Position numbers and translations under genes: made by a program | The notes under the pieces: model-generated | Databases searched by the model: none | What the model was told of the DNA's origin: nothing | Seen by the model: the letters and a program-made list of their open reading frames with translations, nothing else | Assembly: GCA_003219675.1 (NCBI GenBank) | Contig: QHPW01000143.1 | Coordinates: 14,724-26,587 of the forward strand | Source: Verrucomicrobiota bacterium | Lineage (GTDB): Bacteria > Verrucomicrobiota > Verrucomicrobiia > Limisphaerales > AV2 | Reading direction: 5' to 3' | Length of the DNA stretch: 11,864 nucleotides | In this document: one piece after another, positions 1 to 6,126 of the stretch | Layout: the number at the start of each line of letters is the position of its first letter | Position numbering within the stretch: position 1 is the stretch's first letter

Positions 1-563
1 TGGCTCCAGAAATCGGCATTGACCGCCACTGCTTCCCAATGCATCGCCAGCGTGCAAGGATTGGCAAGGCGATAGAAACAGTTCACCAGACCCGCCTCGG
101 GATTGCGCAACGGCGCGACGACGTTGGCGACAACGTCGGGTGCCACGTGGACATCGGCATCGCTGACGATGATCACCTCGTGCTTTGCCTGGCGATGGAG
201 CTGGACGAGCGTCGCGACCTTGGAATTGGCGCCCGGCGAATCGCCGCAAATGACCAGTTGCGCGTCACGCCCGGGAAGCGCAGCCGTCAACTGGCGGACG
301 ATTTCGCAAACTGGATCGCCTGCCGACGCGACGCCGAAGAGGACTTGCATCGGCCCGGCGTAGTCCTGCCTCAGCCAGCTTTCGAGGCAGTGGAGCGAGT
401 CGGCGTCCGCCCCCTTGAGCGGTTTGAGCAGGGTCACCGGCGGCTGGTAACCGGTGTCGGTGACGCGCTGGTGCAATGGGAAGCGCATCGCGACGACGAA
501 TTGCCAGAGCGTCAAGGCGAGGCTGAGGACCGCGAGCGTTGCCAGGATGAGGTTCAAAACCAC
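1..563 (-). CDS. Ceramide glucosyltransferase-like (GT21/HpnI-type) membrane glycosyltransferase, 5' part only
   Basis: The reading frame enters from the window edge and gives the N-terminal 187 residues. Residues 3-25 form a hydrophobic membrane segment. They are followed by PPVTLLKPLKGAD (41-53), LRQDY (64-68), VLFGVA (74-79) and the metal-binding region IIVSDADVHV (131-140), then GLVNCFYRLA (158-167). This order is typical of ceramide glucosyltransferases and of HpnI, which transfers a sugar onto a lipid at the cytoplasmic membrane. The later catalytic Asp and the (Q/R)xxRW motif would lie outside the window, so acceptor and donor are unknown. The frame is closed upstream by TAA at 570-572. 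GTG at 563 is the first usable start and TTG at 557 is an alternative; neither has a clear Shine-Dalgarno. The gene lies downstream of the secretion ATPase on the same strand, but a repeat-rich gap of 375 bases separates them, so cotranscription is doubtful. A hopanoid role is only one possibility. Confidence 0.82.
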   Translation of the reverse strand, partial: MVLNLILATLAVLSLALTLWQFVVAMRFPLHQRVTDTGYQPPVTLLKPLKGADADSLHCLESWLRQDYAGPMQVLFGVASAGDPVCEIVRQLTAALPGRDAQLVICGDSPGANSKVATLVQLHRQAKHEVIIVSDADVHVAPDVVANVVAPLRNPEAGLVNCFYRLANPCTLAMHWEAVAVNADFWS

Positions 564-599
564 GCGGGGTTATTAACAGGGAGGACGGGAAGCCGACAG

Positions 600-855
600 A
601 CTTTTTCGCCGCCGTCCGCGCTCGGAGAGGGGGGAGCACACGCCGCCGGCGTGTCCTTCGCGGCGGCTCGCCGCGACTGCGAGCGCCAAGGGACGGCGAT
701 TTTTGGAACCGTGCGCTACGTGGCGCAGGTTTCCAAACCTGCTGTATCGCCGATCTCCAATCGGCAAGCCGTCCCCACTTCCGAGGCTTTGGAGCTGGCG
801 AAACCGTCTGCGGGTTAGAAACCGCGATACGGCAGATTTGGAAATCTGCGCCACG
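600..855. repeat. Cluster of short palindromes with a long imperfect inverted repeat
   Basis: The gap 564-938 holds no supported gene. Inside it are six hairpins: 638-654 (8-bp stem, 1-nt loop), 659-675 (7-bp stem, GCT loop), 725-742 (GCAGGTTTCCAAACCTGC, 8-bp stem), 749-765 (6-bp stem), 810-825 (7 bp with one mismatch) and 832-849 (GCAGATTTGGAAATCTGC, 8-bp stem). The segment 719-750 reappears inverted at 824-855 with 29 of 32 bases identical. Two of the three differences are at paired positions: G729-C738 in one hairpin is A836-T845 in the other, so pairing is kept. The hairpins could act in RNA, as transcription terminators between the two flanking minus-strand genes or as mRNA stabilisers, or as REP-like dispersed DNA elements. 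Similar motifs recur in Verrucomicrobia as far as I recall. No protein-coding frame is credible here. Positions 856-938 show nothing further that I can name. Confidence 0.75.
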
Positions 856-938
856 GCGCATCATCGCCACGCTGAACAGGCAGGGCCACCGGCCGCTGCA
901 CGCGAGCCGCGCGCGCTCTCCGCGTTTTCGGACACAGT

Positions 939-2255
939 TTAAAACTGGTCCACCGCGACGACGCGGAGGATTTCCTCCAGCGGCGTTTGGCCGCTCAAGG
1001 CGCGGCGCAGGCCCATGTCCCAGAGCGTTTGCATGCCTTGCTCGATGGCGACCTGTTGGAGCGAACGCGTCGGCATCTTTTGCAGGATGGCATCGCGCAA
1101 CACTTCGTTGACGACCAGCATCTCGGTCACCGCGGTGCGCCCGGAATAGCCCGTGTGAACGCATTCGGCGCAACCGACACCCCGTCGCAGGGTGGCGGTT
1201 TCCAGGGCCTCCGGCGGCACCAGACGCAGGAAACCCGACTCCGGCTGATAGGGTTGGGCGCAGTAGGTGCAGTTTTTTCGGATGAGCCGCAAACCGATGA
1301 CGCCGCTGATGCTCGAGGCGAGCAAGAACGGTTCGATATCCATGTTGATCAGGCGCGCGAACACGCCGGCGGTACTGCCGCTGTGAATCGTGCTGATGAC
1401 CAGGTGCCCGGTGAGGCCGGCCTGGACCGCGATGGCGGCGGTCTCCGGGTCGCGGATTTCGCCGACCATAATGACCTGAGGGTCCTGTCGCATCAGCGAG
1501 CGCAATGCCACAGGATAGGTGAAGTCCTTATGCGGATTGATCTGCGCCTGGCTGATCATGGGAAGGTTGAATTCCACCGGGTCCTCGACGGTGCTGATGC
1601 TGATGGCCGGCCCGGAACGCTGGACCAGATGGTAGAGGGCGGCGTAAATGGCGGTGGTTTTGCCGGAACCGGTCGGGCCGGTCAGCAGGATCAATCCGCT
1701 CGGTCGCGCCAGGAGTTTGATGAACATCTGCAGTGTTTCGTCCTCGAAGCCGAGGCTGGCGAGATCAAAACTGCGGTTGCTGGGGTCGAAAATGCGGATC
1801 ACGATTTTTTCTCCGCGCACGGTGGGGAAGACGGAGATGCGCAACTCGACGCCGCCCAGTTCGGGGTTCGCCGGCGCGTGGCCTTCCTGCGGCAAATCGG
1901 TTTGATACGAGATCAGGCTGGCCATCACTTTGAGGCGGCCGGAGATTTTCTCCATCAAATCGAGCGGCAGGTGGACCAGTTCGTTGAGCACTCCGTTGAG
2001 GCGGATGCGCACCACCAGCGTGCTTTCCCAGGGCTCGATGTGGATGTCGCTGGCGCCGACTTTGATGGCGTCGATGAGCAGATAATTGACCAGCGCGCCA
2101 ATTTCAATGCCCTTCTGGTCCGAGACTGATTGCAGATAACGAGTCGTCTGGTTCACACGGTGTCCCTGGTTTTCTTTGGCGATTGACGGTTCGACATAAT
2201 AGAGGTTTTCCTGTTCATGGCGAGCGGGAAATTGGACAAAAATCCGACGCGACAT
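939..2255 (-). CDS. GspE/PilB-type secretion ATPase, short form without N1 domain
   Basis: This is a hexameric cytoplasmic ATPase of the type II secretion/type IV pilus assembly family, which powers assembly of pseudopilin filaments. With the start at 2255 it has 438 residues. Visible motifs are Walker A GPTGSGKTT (193-201), Asp box STVEDPVE (221-228), Walker B VIMVGEIRDPETA (261-273), His box GHLVISTIHSGST (283-295), and a zinc-binding tetracysteine (C329, C332, C362, C365). The N2 domain begins near residue 49 (GIEIGALVNYLL, then GASDIHIEP). The N1/MshEN domain of full-length GspE/PilB (about 500-570 residues) is absent. The frame stays open upstream to 2447, but that would put the start 3 bases from the divergent oxidoreductase start, so the internal ATG at 2255 is preferred; no strong ribosome site marks it. 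No other secretion or pilus assembly gene is nearby. The two pseudopilin-like genes further right are possible substrates. GspE, PilB and MshE cannot be told apart here. Confidence 0.9.
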   Translation of the reverse strand: MSRRIFVQFPARHEQENLYYVEPSIAKENQGHRVNQTTRYLQSVSDQKGIEIGALVNYLLIDAIKVGASDIHIEPWESTLVVRIRLNGVLNELVHLPLDLMEKISGRLKVMASLISYQTDLPQEGHAPANPELGGVELRISVFPTVRGEKIVIRIFDPSNRSFDLASLGFEDETLQMFIKLLARPSGLILLTGPTGSGKTTAIYAALYHLVQRSGPAISISTVEDPVEFNLPMISQAQINPHKDFTYPVALRSLMRQDPQVIMVGEIRDPETAAIAVQAGLTGHLVISTIHSGSTAGVFARLINMDIEPFLLASSISGVIGLRLIRKNCTYCAQPYQPESGFLRLVPPEALETATLRRGVGCAECVHTGYSGRTAVTEMLVVNEVLRDAILQKMPTRSLQQVAIEQGMQTLWDMGLRRALSGQTPLEEILRVVAVDQF

Positions 2256-2379
2256 GTTTTGCAAGAGGTTACAAGCGTGGCGCTTGGCCTGAAGCCAGTC
2301 TTTTTGCCGCAGAAATCCTTTGCGGCCCTGATGTGGTCGAGACCGAATACGAAAAGTGGCGGCGAAACCGATTTCACGA

Positions 2380-2408
2380 TTGACCCGTCTAAACGAAACG
2401 CCTACAAG
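2380..2408 (+). promoter_or_regulatory. Candidate sigma-70-type promoter for the oxidoreductase gene
   Basis: TTGACC (2380-2385) is followed by a 17-base spacer and TACAAG (2403-2408). This matches the -35 consensus at 5 of 6 positions and the -10 at 4 of 6. It would start a transcript around 2415, about 35 bases before the ATG at 2450, leaving room for the AGGTGG at 2431-2436. The site lies in the 194-base gap between two divergent genes, where a promoter is required. This is inferred from sequence match only. Confidence 0.4.
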
Positions 2409-2449
2409 GAACACGTCAGCCACAACCAACAGGTGGATCCCCAGCAAAT

Positions 2450-3505
2450 ATGCCTGAACGACTTCGTTGTGCGGTGATAGGAACAGGCGGTTTCGGCCTT
2501 GATCATCTCAACAGCCTTCTGCACTGTCCCCGCGCAACTGCGGTGGCTGTTGCTGAGACAAACCCCGAACGCCTCAAAGAGGCCGCCGACCGGTTCAAAA
2601 TCCCCCGCGCCTACGCCGATTATCGCGACCTGCTCGACCAGCCCGACATTGACGCGGTGACCATCGCTGTTCCGAACCATCTGCACGCGCGGATCGCCAT
2701 CGATGCTTTGCAGGCCCGCAAGCACGTGCTGCTCGAAAAGCCGATGGCGATGAACGCCCGCGAAGCGGCAAAAATCGTCGAGACCGGCAAGAAAATGCGA
2801 CGCACGCTGATGGTGGCGCAGAATTTTCGGTTCAATCGCCACACCCAGGTCGCCAAGGCGATTGTAGAGCGCGGCGATCTGGGCGAGGTCTATCATGCGC
2901 GCTGTTTTTGGCTGCGGCGCAGCGGCATTCCGCGCATCGGCTCGTGGTTCACGCAGAAACAATTTTCCGGCGGAGGCTGCGCGGCGGACCTTGGCGTGCA
3001 CATGCTGGACACCTGCCTGCACCTGCTTGGCGAGTTCGAGGTGAAGTCGGTTTCGGCGCAAACCTTTGCCAGGTTCGGGCCGCGCGGCCTCGGGGAGACC
3101 GATTGGGGCAGGAGCGAAGTGAATTCGAAGAAACCGTTTGACGTGGACGACTACAGCGTGGCCCTGTTGAAGCTGAAGAGCGGGCGAACGGTTGTCCTGG
3201 AAGCCAGTTGGGCCGGACATCACGCCGCTGACGCGCGGGAGTATGGGGTGGACCTGATGGGTACCACGGCGGGATTGTCGCTCTATCCAGCCCGGCTGTT
3301 TCGCCCGGGCCCGAGCGGATTCGAGACCATCCAATTATCATTGCCGATCGTCTCGCACAGCGAAGATCGCATTCACCATTTCGTCAGTTGCGCCCTCGAA
3401 GGAAAGAAACCGCTGGTCGCCCCGGAAGAATCGCTTAAAGTCCAACAACTGCTCGATGCGATCTACACCTCGGCGGCCGCCGGCAAGGAAGTGAGGCTGG
3501 GTTAG
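2450..3505 (+). CDS. Gfo/Idh/MocA-family NAD(P)-dependent oxidoreductase
   Basis: The product is a cytoplasmic dehydrogenase of the glucose-fructose oxidoreductase/inositol dehydrogenase family, which oxidises or reduces a sugar, cyclitol or related hydroxyl using NAD(P). It has 351 residues, a normal length for the family. The N-terminal Rossmann fold shows AVIGTGGFG (8-16). The lysine motif EKP is at 96-98. The substrate-binding region carries ADLGVHMLD (179-187), where H184 and D180 correspond to family active-site positions. A C-terminal alpha/beta domain follows. The start ATG at 2450 is supported by the Rossmann strand beginning at residue 6 and by AGGTGG about 13 bases upstream. The substrate cannot be named from sequence; these families are greatly expanded in Verrucomicrobia and Planctomycetes. 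The gene is divergent from the secretion ATPase and 116 bases ahead of the kinase genes, so it may be a separate unit. Confidence 0.92.
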   Translation: MPERLRCAVIGTGGFGLDHLNSLLHCPRATAVAVAETNPERLKEAADRFKIPRAYADYRDLLDQPDIDAVTIAVPNHLHARIAIDALQARKHVLLEKPMAMNAREAAKIVETGKKMRRTLMVAQNFRFNRHTQVAKAIVERGDLGEVYHARCFWLRRSGIPRIGSWFTQKQFSGGGCAADLGVHMLDTCLHLLGEFEVKSVSAQTFARFGPRGLGETDWGRSEVNSKKPFDVDDYSVALLKLKSGRTVVLEASWAGHHAADAREYGVDLMGTTAGLSLYPARLFRPGPSGFETIQLSLPIVSHSEDRIHHFVSCALEGKKPLVAPEESLKVQQLLDAIYTSAAAGKEVRLG

Positions 3506-3579
3506 CTTCAGCGAACGGCTCTGCGACCGGCGCGTTTCCGTCCGCCCCCGGCGTTTGCACAATCGTTTTCTGGAAAGGC

Positions 3580-3607
3580 TTGTTTTCCCCATCGCAGCCT
3601 TTAGTTT
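3580..3607 (+). promoter_or_regulatory. Possible promoter ahead of the kinase gene cluster
   Basis: TTGTTT (3580-3585), a 16-base spacer and TAGTTT (3602-3607) lie just before the kinase start at 3622. The 116-base gap after the oxidoreductase gene is the largest break before the tight run of genes that follows, which makes a promoter here plausible. The match to consensus is modest, and the implied leader would be only about 10 bases. Confidence 0.25.
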
Positions 3608-3621
3608 GCCTGCGAGTCGTG

Positions 3622-4302
3622 ATGAAGACTTTTGCGGAACTGCATTTCCCCGGTCGCCTTGTTGCCGTCGAAGGATTGGATGGCTCCGGCAAATCCACGC
3701 AGATTTATCTGCTGAAACGCTGGCTGGAATTGCAGGGGCTCAAGGTTTTTTTCAGCGAATGGAACTCGTCGGATCTGGTCAAGAGCGCGACCAGCAAGGG
3801 CAAAAAGCGCGAGTTGCTCACCCCCACCACCTTCAGCCTGATTCACGCCACGGACTTCGCGGACCGCTACGAGCGGCAGCTGGTGCCGCTGCTGCGAGCA
3901 GGCTATATCGTCCTGTGCGACCGCTACATTTTCACCGCGTTCGCCCGGGACACGGTCCGCGGCTGCCCGCCGAAATGGGTTCGCGGCATCTACAACTTCG
4001 CCGCATTGCCGGACCTGACCTTCTTCTTCAAAGCGGACCTGGAAGTCTCGCTCCACCGCATTCTGGACGGCCGGCCGGAGCTGAAGTATTTCGAGGCGGG
4101 AATGGACCTGCGCCTGTCCACCGATCCGTACGAAAGCTTTCGCATTTTCCAGGGGCGCATCCTCGAACAGTACCTGGCCATGAGCACAGAATTCGCTTTT
4201 CTGGTGATTGACGCCAACCAGCGGGTTGAAGAGCAGCAGTCGTTGGTGCGCCAGTTGCTCTCGTCCCGGATTGACCTGGCCAACTACCTTCTGCCCAAAT
4301 GA
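3622..4302 (+). CDS. Thymidylate kinase-like P-loop kinase, copy A (intact Walker A)
   Basis: This is a P-loop kinase of the thymidylate kinase superfamily; the expected reaction is phosphoryl transfer from ATP to a nucleoside monophosphate. It has 226 residues, close to usual Tmk length. It shows the P-loop VEGLDGSGKST (16-26), the DRY motif (100-102) and a lid-like stretch rich in charged residues (about 134-152). The EPGGT-type loop that follows strand 2 in standard Tmk is replaced by SEWNSS (45-50), so dTMP specificity is uncertain. ATG at 3622 is chosen because the P-loop then falls at a normal distance; GTG 3619 and TTG 3580 are possible in-frame starts. The gene overlaps the next by ATGA and the two proteins are paralogues, sharing ATDFAD, a DRYI.T...RD.VRG block and an aromatic-E-(A/S)-GMD motif. 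A role as the cell's ordinary Tmk is possible but not favoured. Confidence 0.8.
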   Translation: MKTFAELHFPGRLVAVEGLDGSGKSTQIYLLKRWLELQGLKVFFSEWNSSDLVKSATSKGKKRELLTPTTFSLIHATDFADRYERQLVPLLRAGYIVLCDRYIFTAFARDTVRGCPPKWVRGIYNFAALPDLTFFFKADLEVSLHRILDGRPELKYFEAGMDLRLSTDPYESFRIFQGRILEQYLAMSTEFAFLVIDANQRVEEQQSLVRQLLSSRIDLANYLLPK

Positions 4303-5081
4303 GGATGGCTCGCAAGGGAACCGCCAAATACAGGGCTGTCCCGGGACCAAGCCCCATGTCCGGTCGCCGGGTGGTGGTGGTGCCCAGGCCGACGCCCAAG
4401 CGCTTCTACGGCCACGGCATTCCCGGTGTGGATCTGGAGAAACTGACGGGCAAACTGGTTGTGATCGAAGGCGCGGACGGTTCCGGCCGCTCAACGCAAA
4501 TCGCGCGACTGGTGCAATGGCTCGAAGGCTGCGGCCACGCCACCGTCCAGGTCGGGTTGAAGCGTTCGACGCTGGTCAGCGAAGAACTGGAGCGGGCCAA
4601 ACAAGGGAACATTCTCAGCCACATTACCCTGAGTTTGTTTTACGCCACGGACTTTGCCGACCAGTTGGAAAACATCATTCTGCCGGCGCTTAAGGCGGGA
4701 TTCATGGTGCTGGCCGACCGCTACATTTACACGCTGATGGTGCGCGACCTGGTGCGCGGCATGGACGAGGCCTGGTTGAAAAATGTCTATGGCATCGCGC
4801 CGGTGCCCGACGCGGTCTTTTATCTCACCGTTTCGCCCGAACAACTGGTGCAGCGAAATTTTCAGAAGAATCACACCCTGGATTACTGGGAGAGCGGCAT
4901 GGACGTCGGCTTTTCCCGCGATATGTTCGACAGTTTTCTGCAGTACCAGTCGCTGGTCGAACAACAGTTTCGCCGGTTGCAGTCCACTTATGGTTTCACC
5001 ATTGTCAACGGCGAACGTTCGGTCGAAGAAATCAACGCCGAGTTGCAGGAAAGGATCGAGCGGGTCCTCGCCGGCAAATGA
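4299..5081 (+). CDS. Thymidylate kinase-like paralogue, copy B (Walker A lysine replaced by Arg)
   Basis: The product has 260 residues: an N-terminal extension of about 50, basic and proline-containing, then a Tmk-like domain homologous to the protein encoded just upstream. The P-loop reads EGADGSGRST (57-66). The lysine that contacts ATP phosphates in nearly all P-loop kinases is Arg here (codon CGC). The DRY motif is kept (130-132), as are ATDFAD (116-121), LVRG (141-144) and YWESGMD (186-192). Like its neighbour it has no EPGGT loop; the equivalent stretch is VGLKRS (85-90). The start ATG at 4299 overlaps the upstream stop as ATGA, indicating translational coupling; ATG at 4305 is an alternative. 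Such a substitution usually cripples catalysis, so this may be a regulatory or structural partner of copy A, possibly in a heterodimer. That is inference. An altered but active kinase cannot be excluded. Confidence 0.8.
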   Translation: MRMARKGTAKYRAVPGPSPMSGRRVVVVPRPTPKRFYGHGIPGVDLEKLTGKLVVIEGADGSGRSTQIARLVQWLEGCGHATVQVGLKRSTLVSEELERAKQGNILSHITLSLFYATDFADQLENIILPALKAGFMVLADRYIYTLMVRDLVRGMDEAWLKNVYGIAPVPDAVFYLTVSPEQLVQRNFQKNHTLDYWESGMDVGFSRDMFDSFLQYQSLVEQQFRRLQSTYGFTIVNGERSVEEINAELQERIERVLAGK

Positions 5082-5116
5082 GTTTGGAACAGCGATAACC
5101 CCAACAGCCCTTTGCG

Positions 5117-6100
5117 ATGCCCGGAGCGAATGAAAAAAAAGATTGCGTCATGGGCGTCGATTTCGGCGGCACTAAAATCCTGGCGGGCGTATTCGACGAA
5201 AAATTTGAATGCATCGCGCGCGCGCGGGTCAGCACCAAGGCCGACCGCGGCGCCGACGAGGTCATCGGGCGCATCGCCCGCTGCGTCCGCGAGGCGGTGG
5301 ATGAATGCGATCTGGACCTGAAGCAGATCAAGGCCATCGGCATTGGCGCGCCCGGGGCGGTGGATTCGGAATCCGGCAAGGTCATTTTCGCGCCGAATCT
5401 TGGCTGGAACGACGTGCCGCTCAAGAAAGAACTGGAGAAACTGTTGGACGCACCGGTGTTCCTGGAGAACGATTGCAATGTGTGTACCCTGGGGGTCTAT
5501 GAAGTGGAGCTGAAAGCCAGGCCGCGCGACATGGCCGGCATTTTTCTCGGCACCGGCATCGGCGGCGGACTGATTCTGCAAGGCAAACTGCATTCCGGGT
5601 TCAATCGCACCGCAGGCGAGATCGGACACATGGTGATCGAGGTGGGCGGGCCGAAATGTGGCTGCGGCAACAAAGGCTGCTTCGAAGCGCTGGCCAGCCG
5701 CACGGCCATCTTTCGCCGGATCAAGGAGGCGGTGAAGCAAGGCCAGAAAACCGTCCTGACCGAAATGCTCGGAGCGGAGCTGGAGGATTTGCGCAGCGGC
5801 GATCTGCGCAAGGCCATCAAGCGCGGCGACACGTTCGTGGAGCACATCATCGAAGAAGCCGCTGAATACACCGGCATTGCGGCGGCCAATTTGATCAACC
5901 TCTTCAACCCGGAGGTGATCGTGATTGGCGGCGGGCTGATGGAGCAGTTGGAGGAAGAAATGCTGTCGATCATCGTGGAAACGGCGATGGATTATGCCAT
6001 GCCCGGCACGACCAAGGGGATCGAAATCATCGCCACGAGACTCGGCGACGACGCGGGCATTACCGGCGGCGCCGTGCTGGCCCGCAAGCACGTCAAGTAA
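5117..6100 (+). CDS. ROK-family sugar kinase, glucokinase type
   Basis: The product is a cytoplasmic ROK kinase that probably phosphorylates glucose or a related hexose with ATP. It has 327 residues, normal for the family. It shows the N-terminal phosphate loop GVDFGGTK (13-20), IGIGAPGAVD (74-83), the catalytic Asp in LENDC (D119), GTGIGGG (145-151) and the ROK zinc motif, with H161 and C171, C173 and C178 in CGCGNKGCFEA. The C-terminal NLFNPEVIVIGGG segment is also typical. No DNA-binding domain precedes it, so it is an enzyme, not a ROK repressor. ATG at 5117 opens the frame 35 bases after copy B; ATG at 5150 is too close to the phosphate loop. No clear ribosome site is visible. A different frame from ATG 5130 begins MKKKIAS next to a run of eight A. 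Substrate could also be N-acetyl sugar or fructose; glucose is the default guess. Confidence 0.9.
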   Translation: MPGANEKKDCVMGVDFGGTKILAGVFDEKFECIARARVSTKADRGADEVIGRIARCVREAVDECDLDLKQIKAIGIGAPGAVDSESGKVIFAPNLGWNDVPLKKELEKLLDAPVFLENDCNVCTLGVYEVELKARPRDMAGIFLGTGIGGGLILQGKLHSGFNRTAGEIGHMVIEVGGPKCGCGNKGCFEALASRTAIFRRIKEAVKQGQKTVLTEMLGAELEDLRSGDLRKAIKRGDTFVEHIIEEAAEYTGIAAANLINLFNPEVIVIGGGLMEQLEEEMLSIIVETAMDYAMPGTTKGIEIIATRLGDDAGITGGAVLARKHVK

Positions 6101-6113
6101 ACGGACGCAAATC

Positions 6114-6120
6114 AGAAGGA
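6114..6120 (+). promoter_or_regulatory. Strong ribosome binding site for the Ppx/GppA gene
   Basis: AGAAGGA lies 6 bases before the ATG at 6127. It is the clearest Shine-Dalgarno in the window and fixes the start of the following gene. Confidence 0.6.
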
Positions 6121-6126
6121 TAGCCG

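Noticed and set aside
39..818. Plus-strand open frame of 259 codons at the left end
   Set aside because: Antisense to the glycosyltransferase and running into the palindromes; Arg/Asp-rich shadow composition and no recognisable motif.
600..855. CRISPR array or tRNA-like structure
   Set aside because: The palindromes are not evenly spaced direct repeats, spacers are absent, and no cloverleaf can be drawn.
265..1173. Minus-strand open frame of 302 codons across the glycosyltransferase start, the repeat region and the ATPase end
   Set aside because: It overlaps two well-supported genes in another frame, and its middle part is a translation of the hairpin repeats (for example DWRSAIQQVWKPAPR).
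987..2129. Plus-strand open frame of 380 codons
   Set aside because: Exact antisense of the secretion ATPase, whose catalytic motifs are intact; composition typical of a GC-rich shadow frame.
2256..2447. N-terminal extension of the ATPase frame to a start at 2447
   Set aside because: It would leave 2 bases between divergent starts and no room for promoters; the extra residues do not resemble an N1/MshEN domain.
4020..4200. Polyphosphate kinase 2 identity for the kinase pair
   Set aside because: The P-loop context and DRY motif fit the thymidylate kinase family better; the PPK2 Walker B and lid signatures are not visible.
4988..6091. Minus-strand open frame of 367 codons
   Set aside because: Antisense shadow of the ROK kinase, which has all family motifs.
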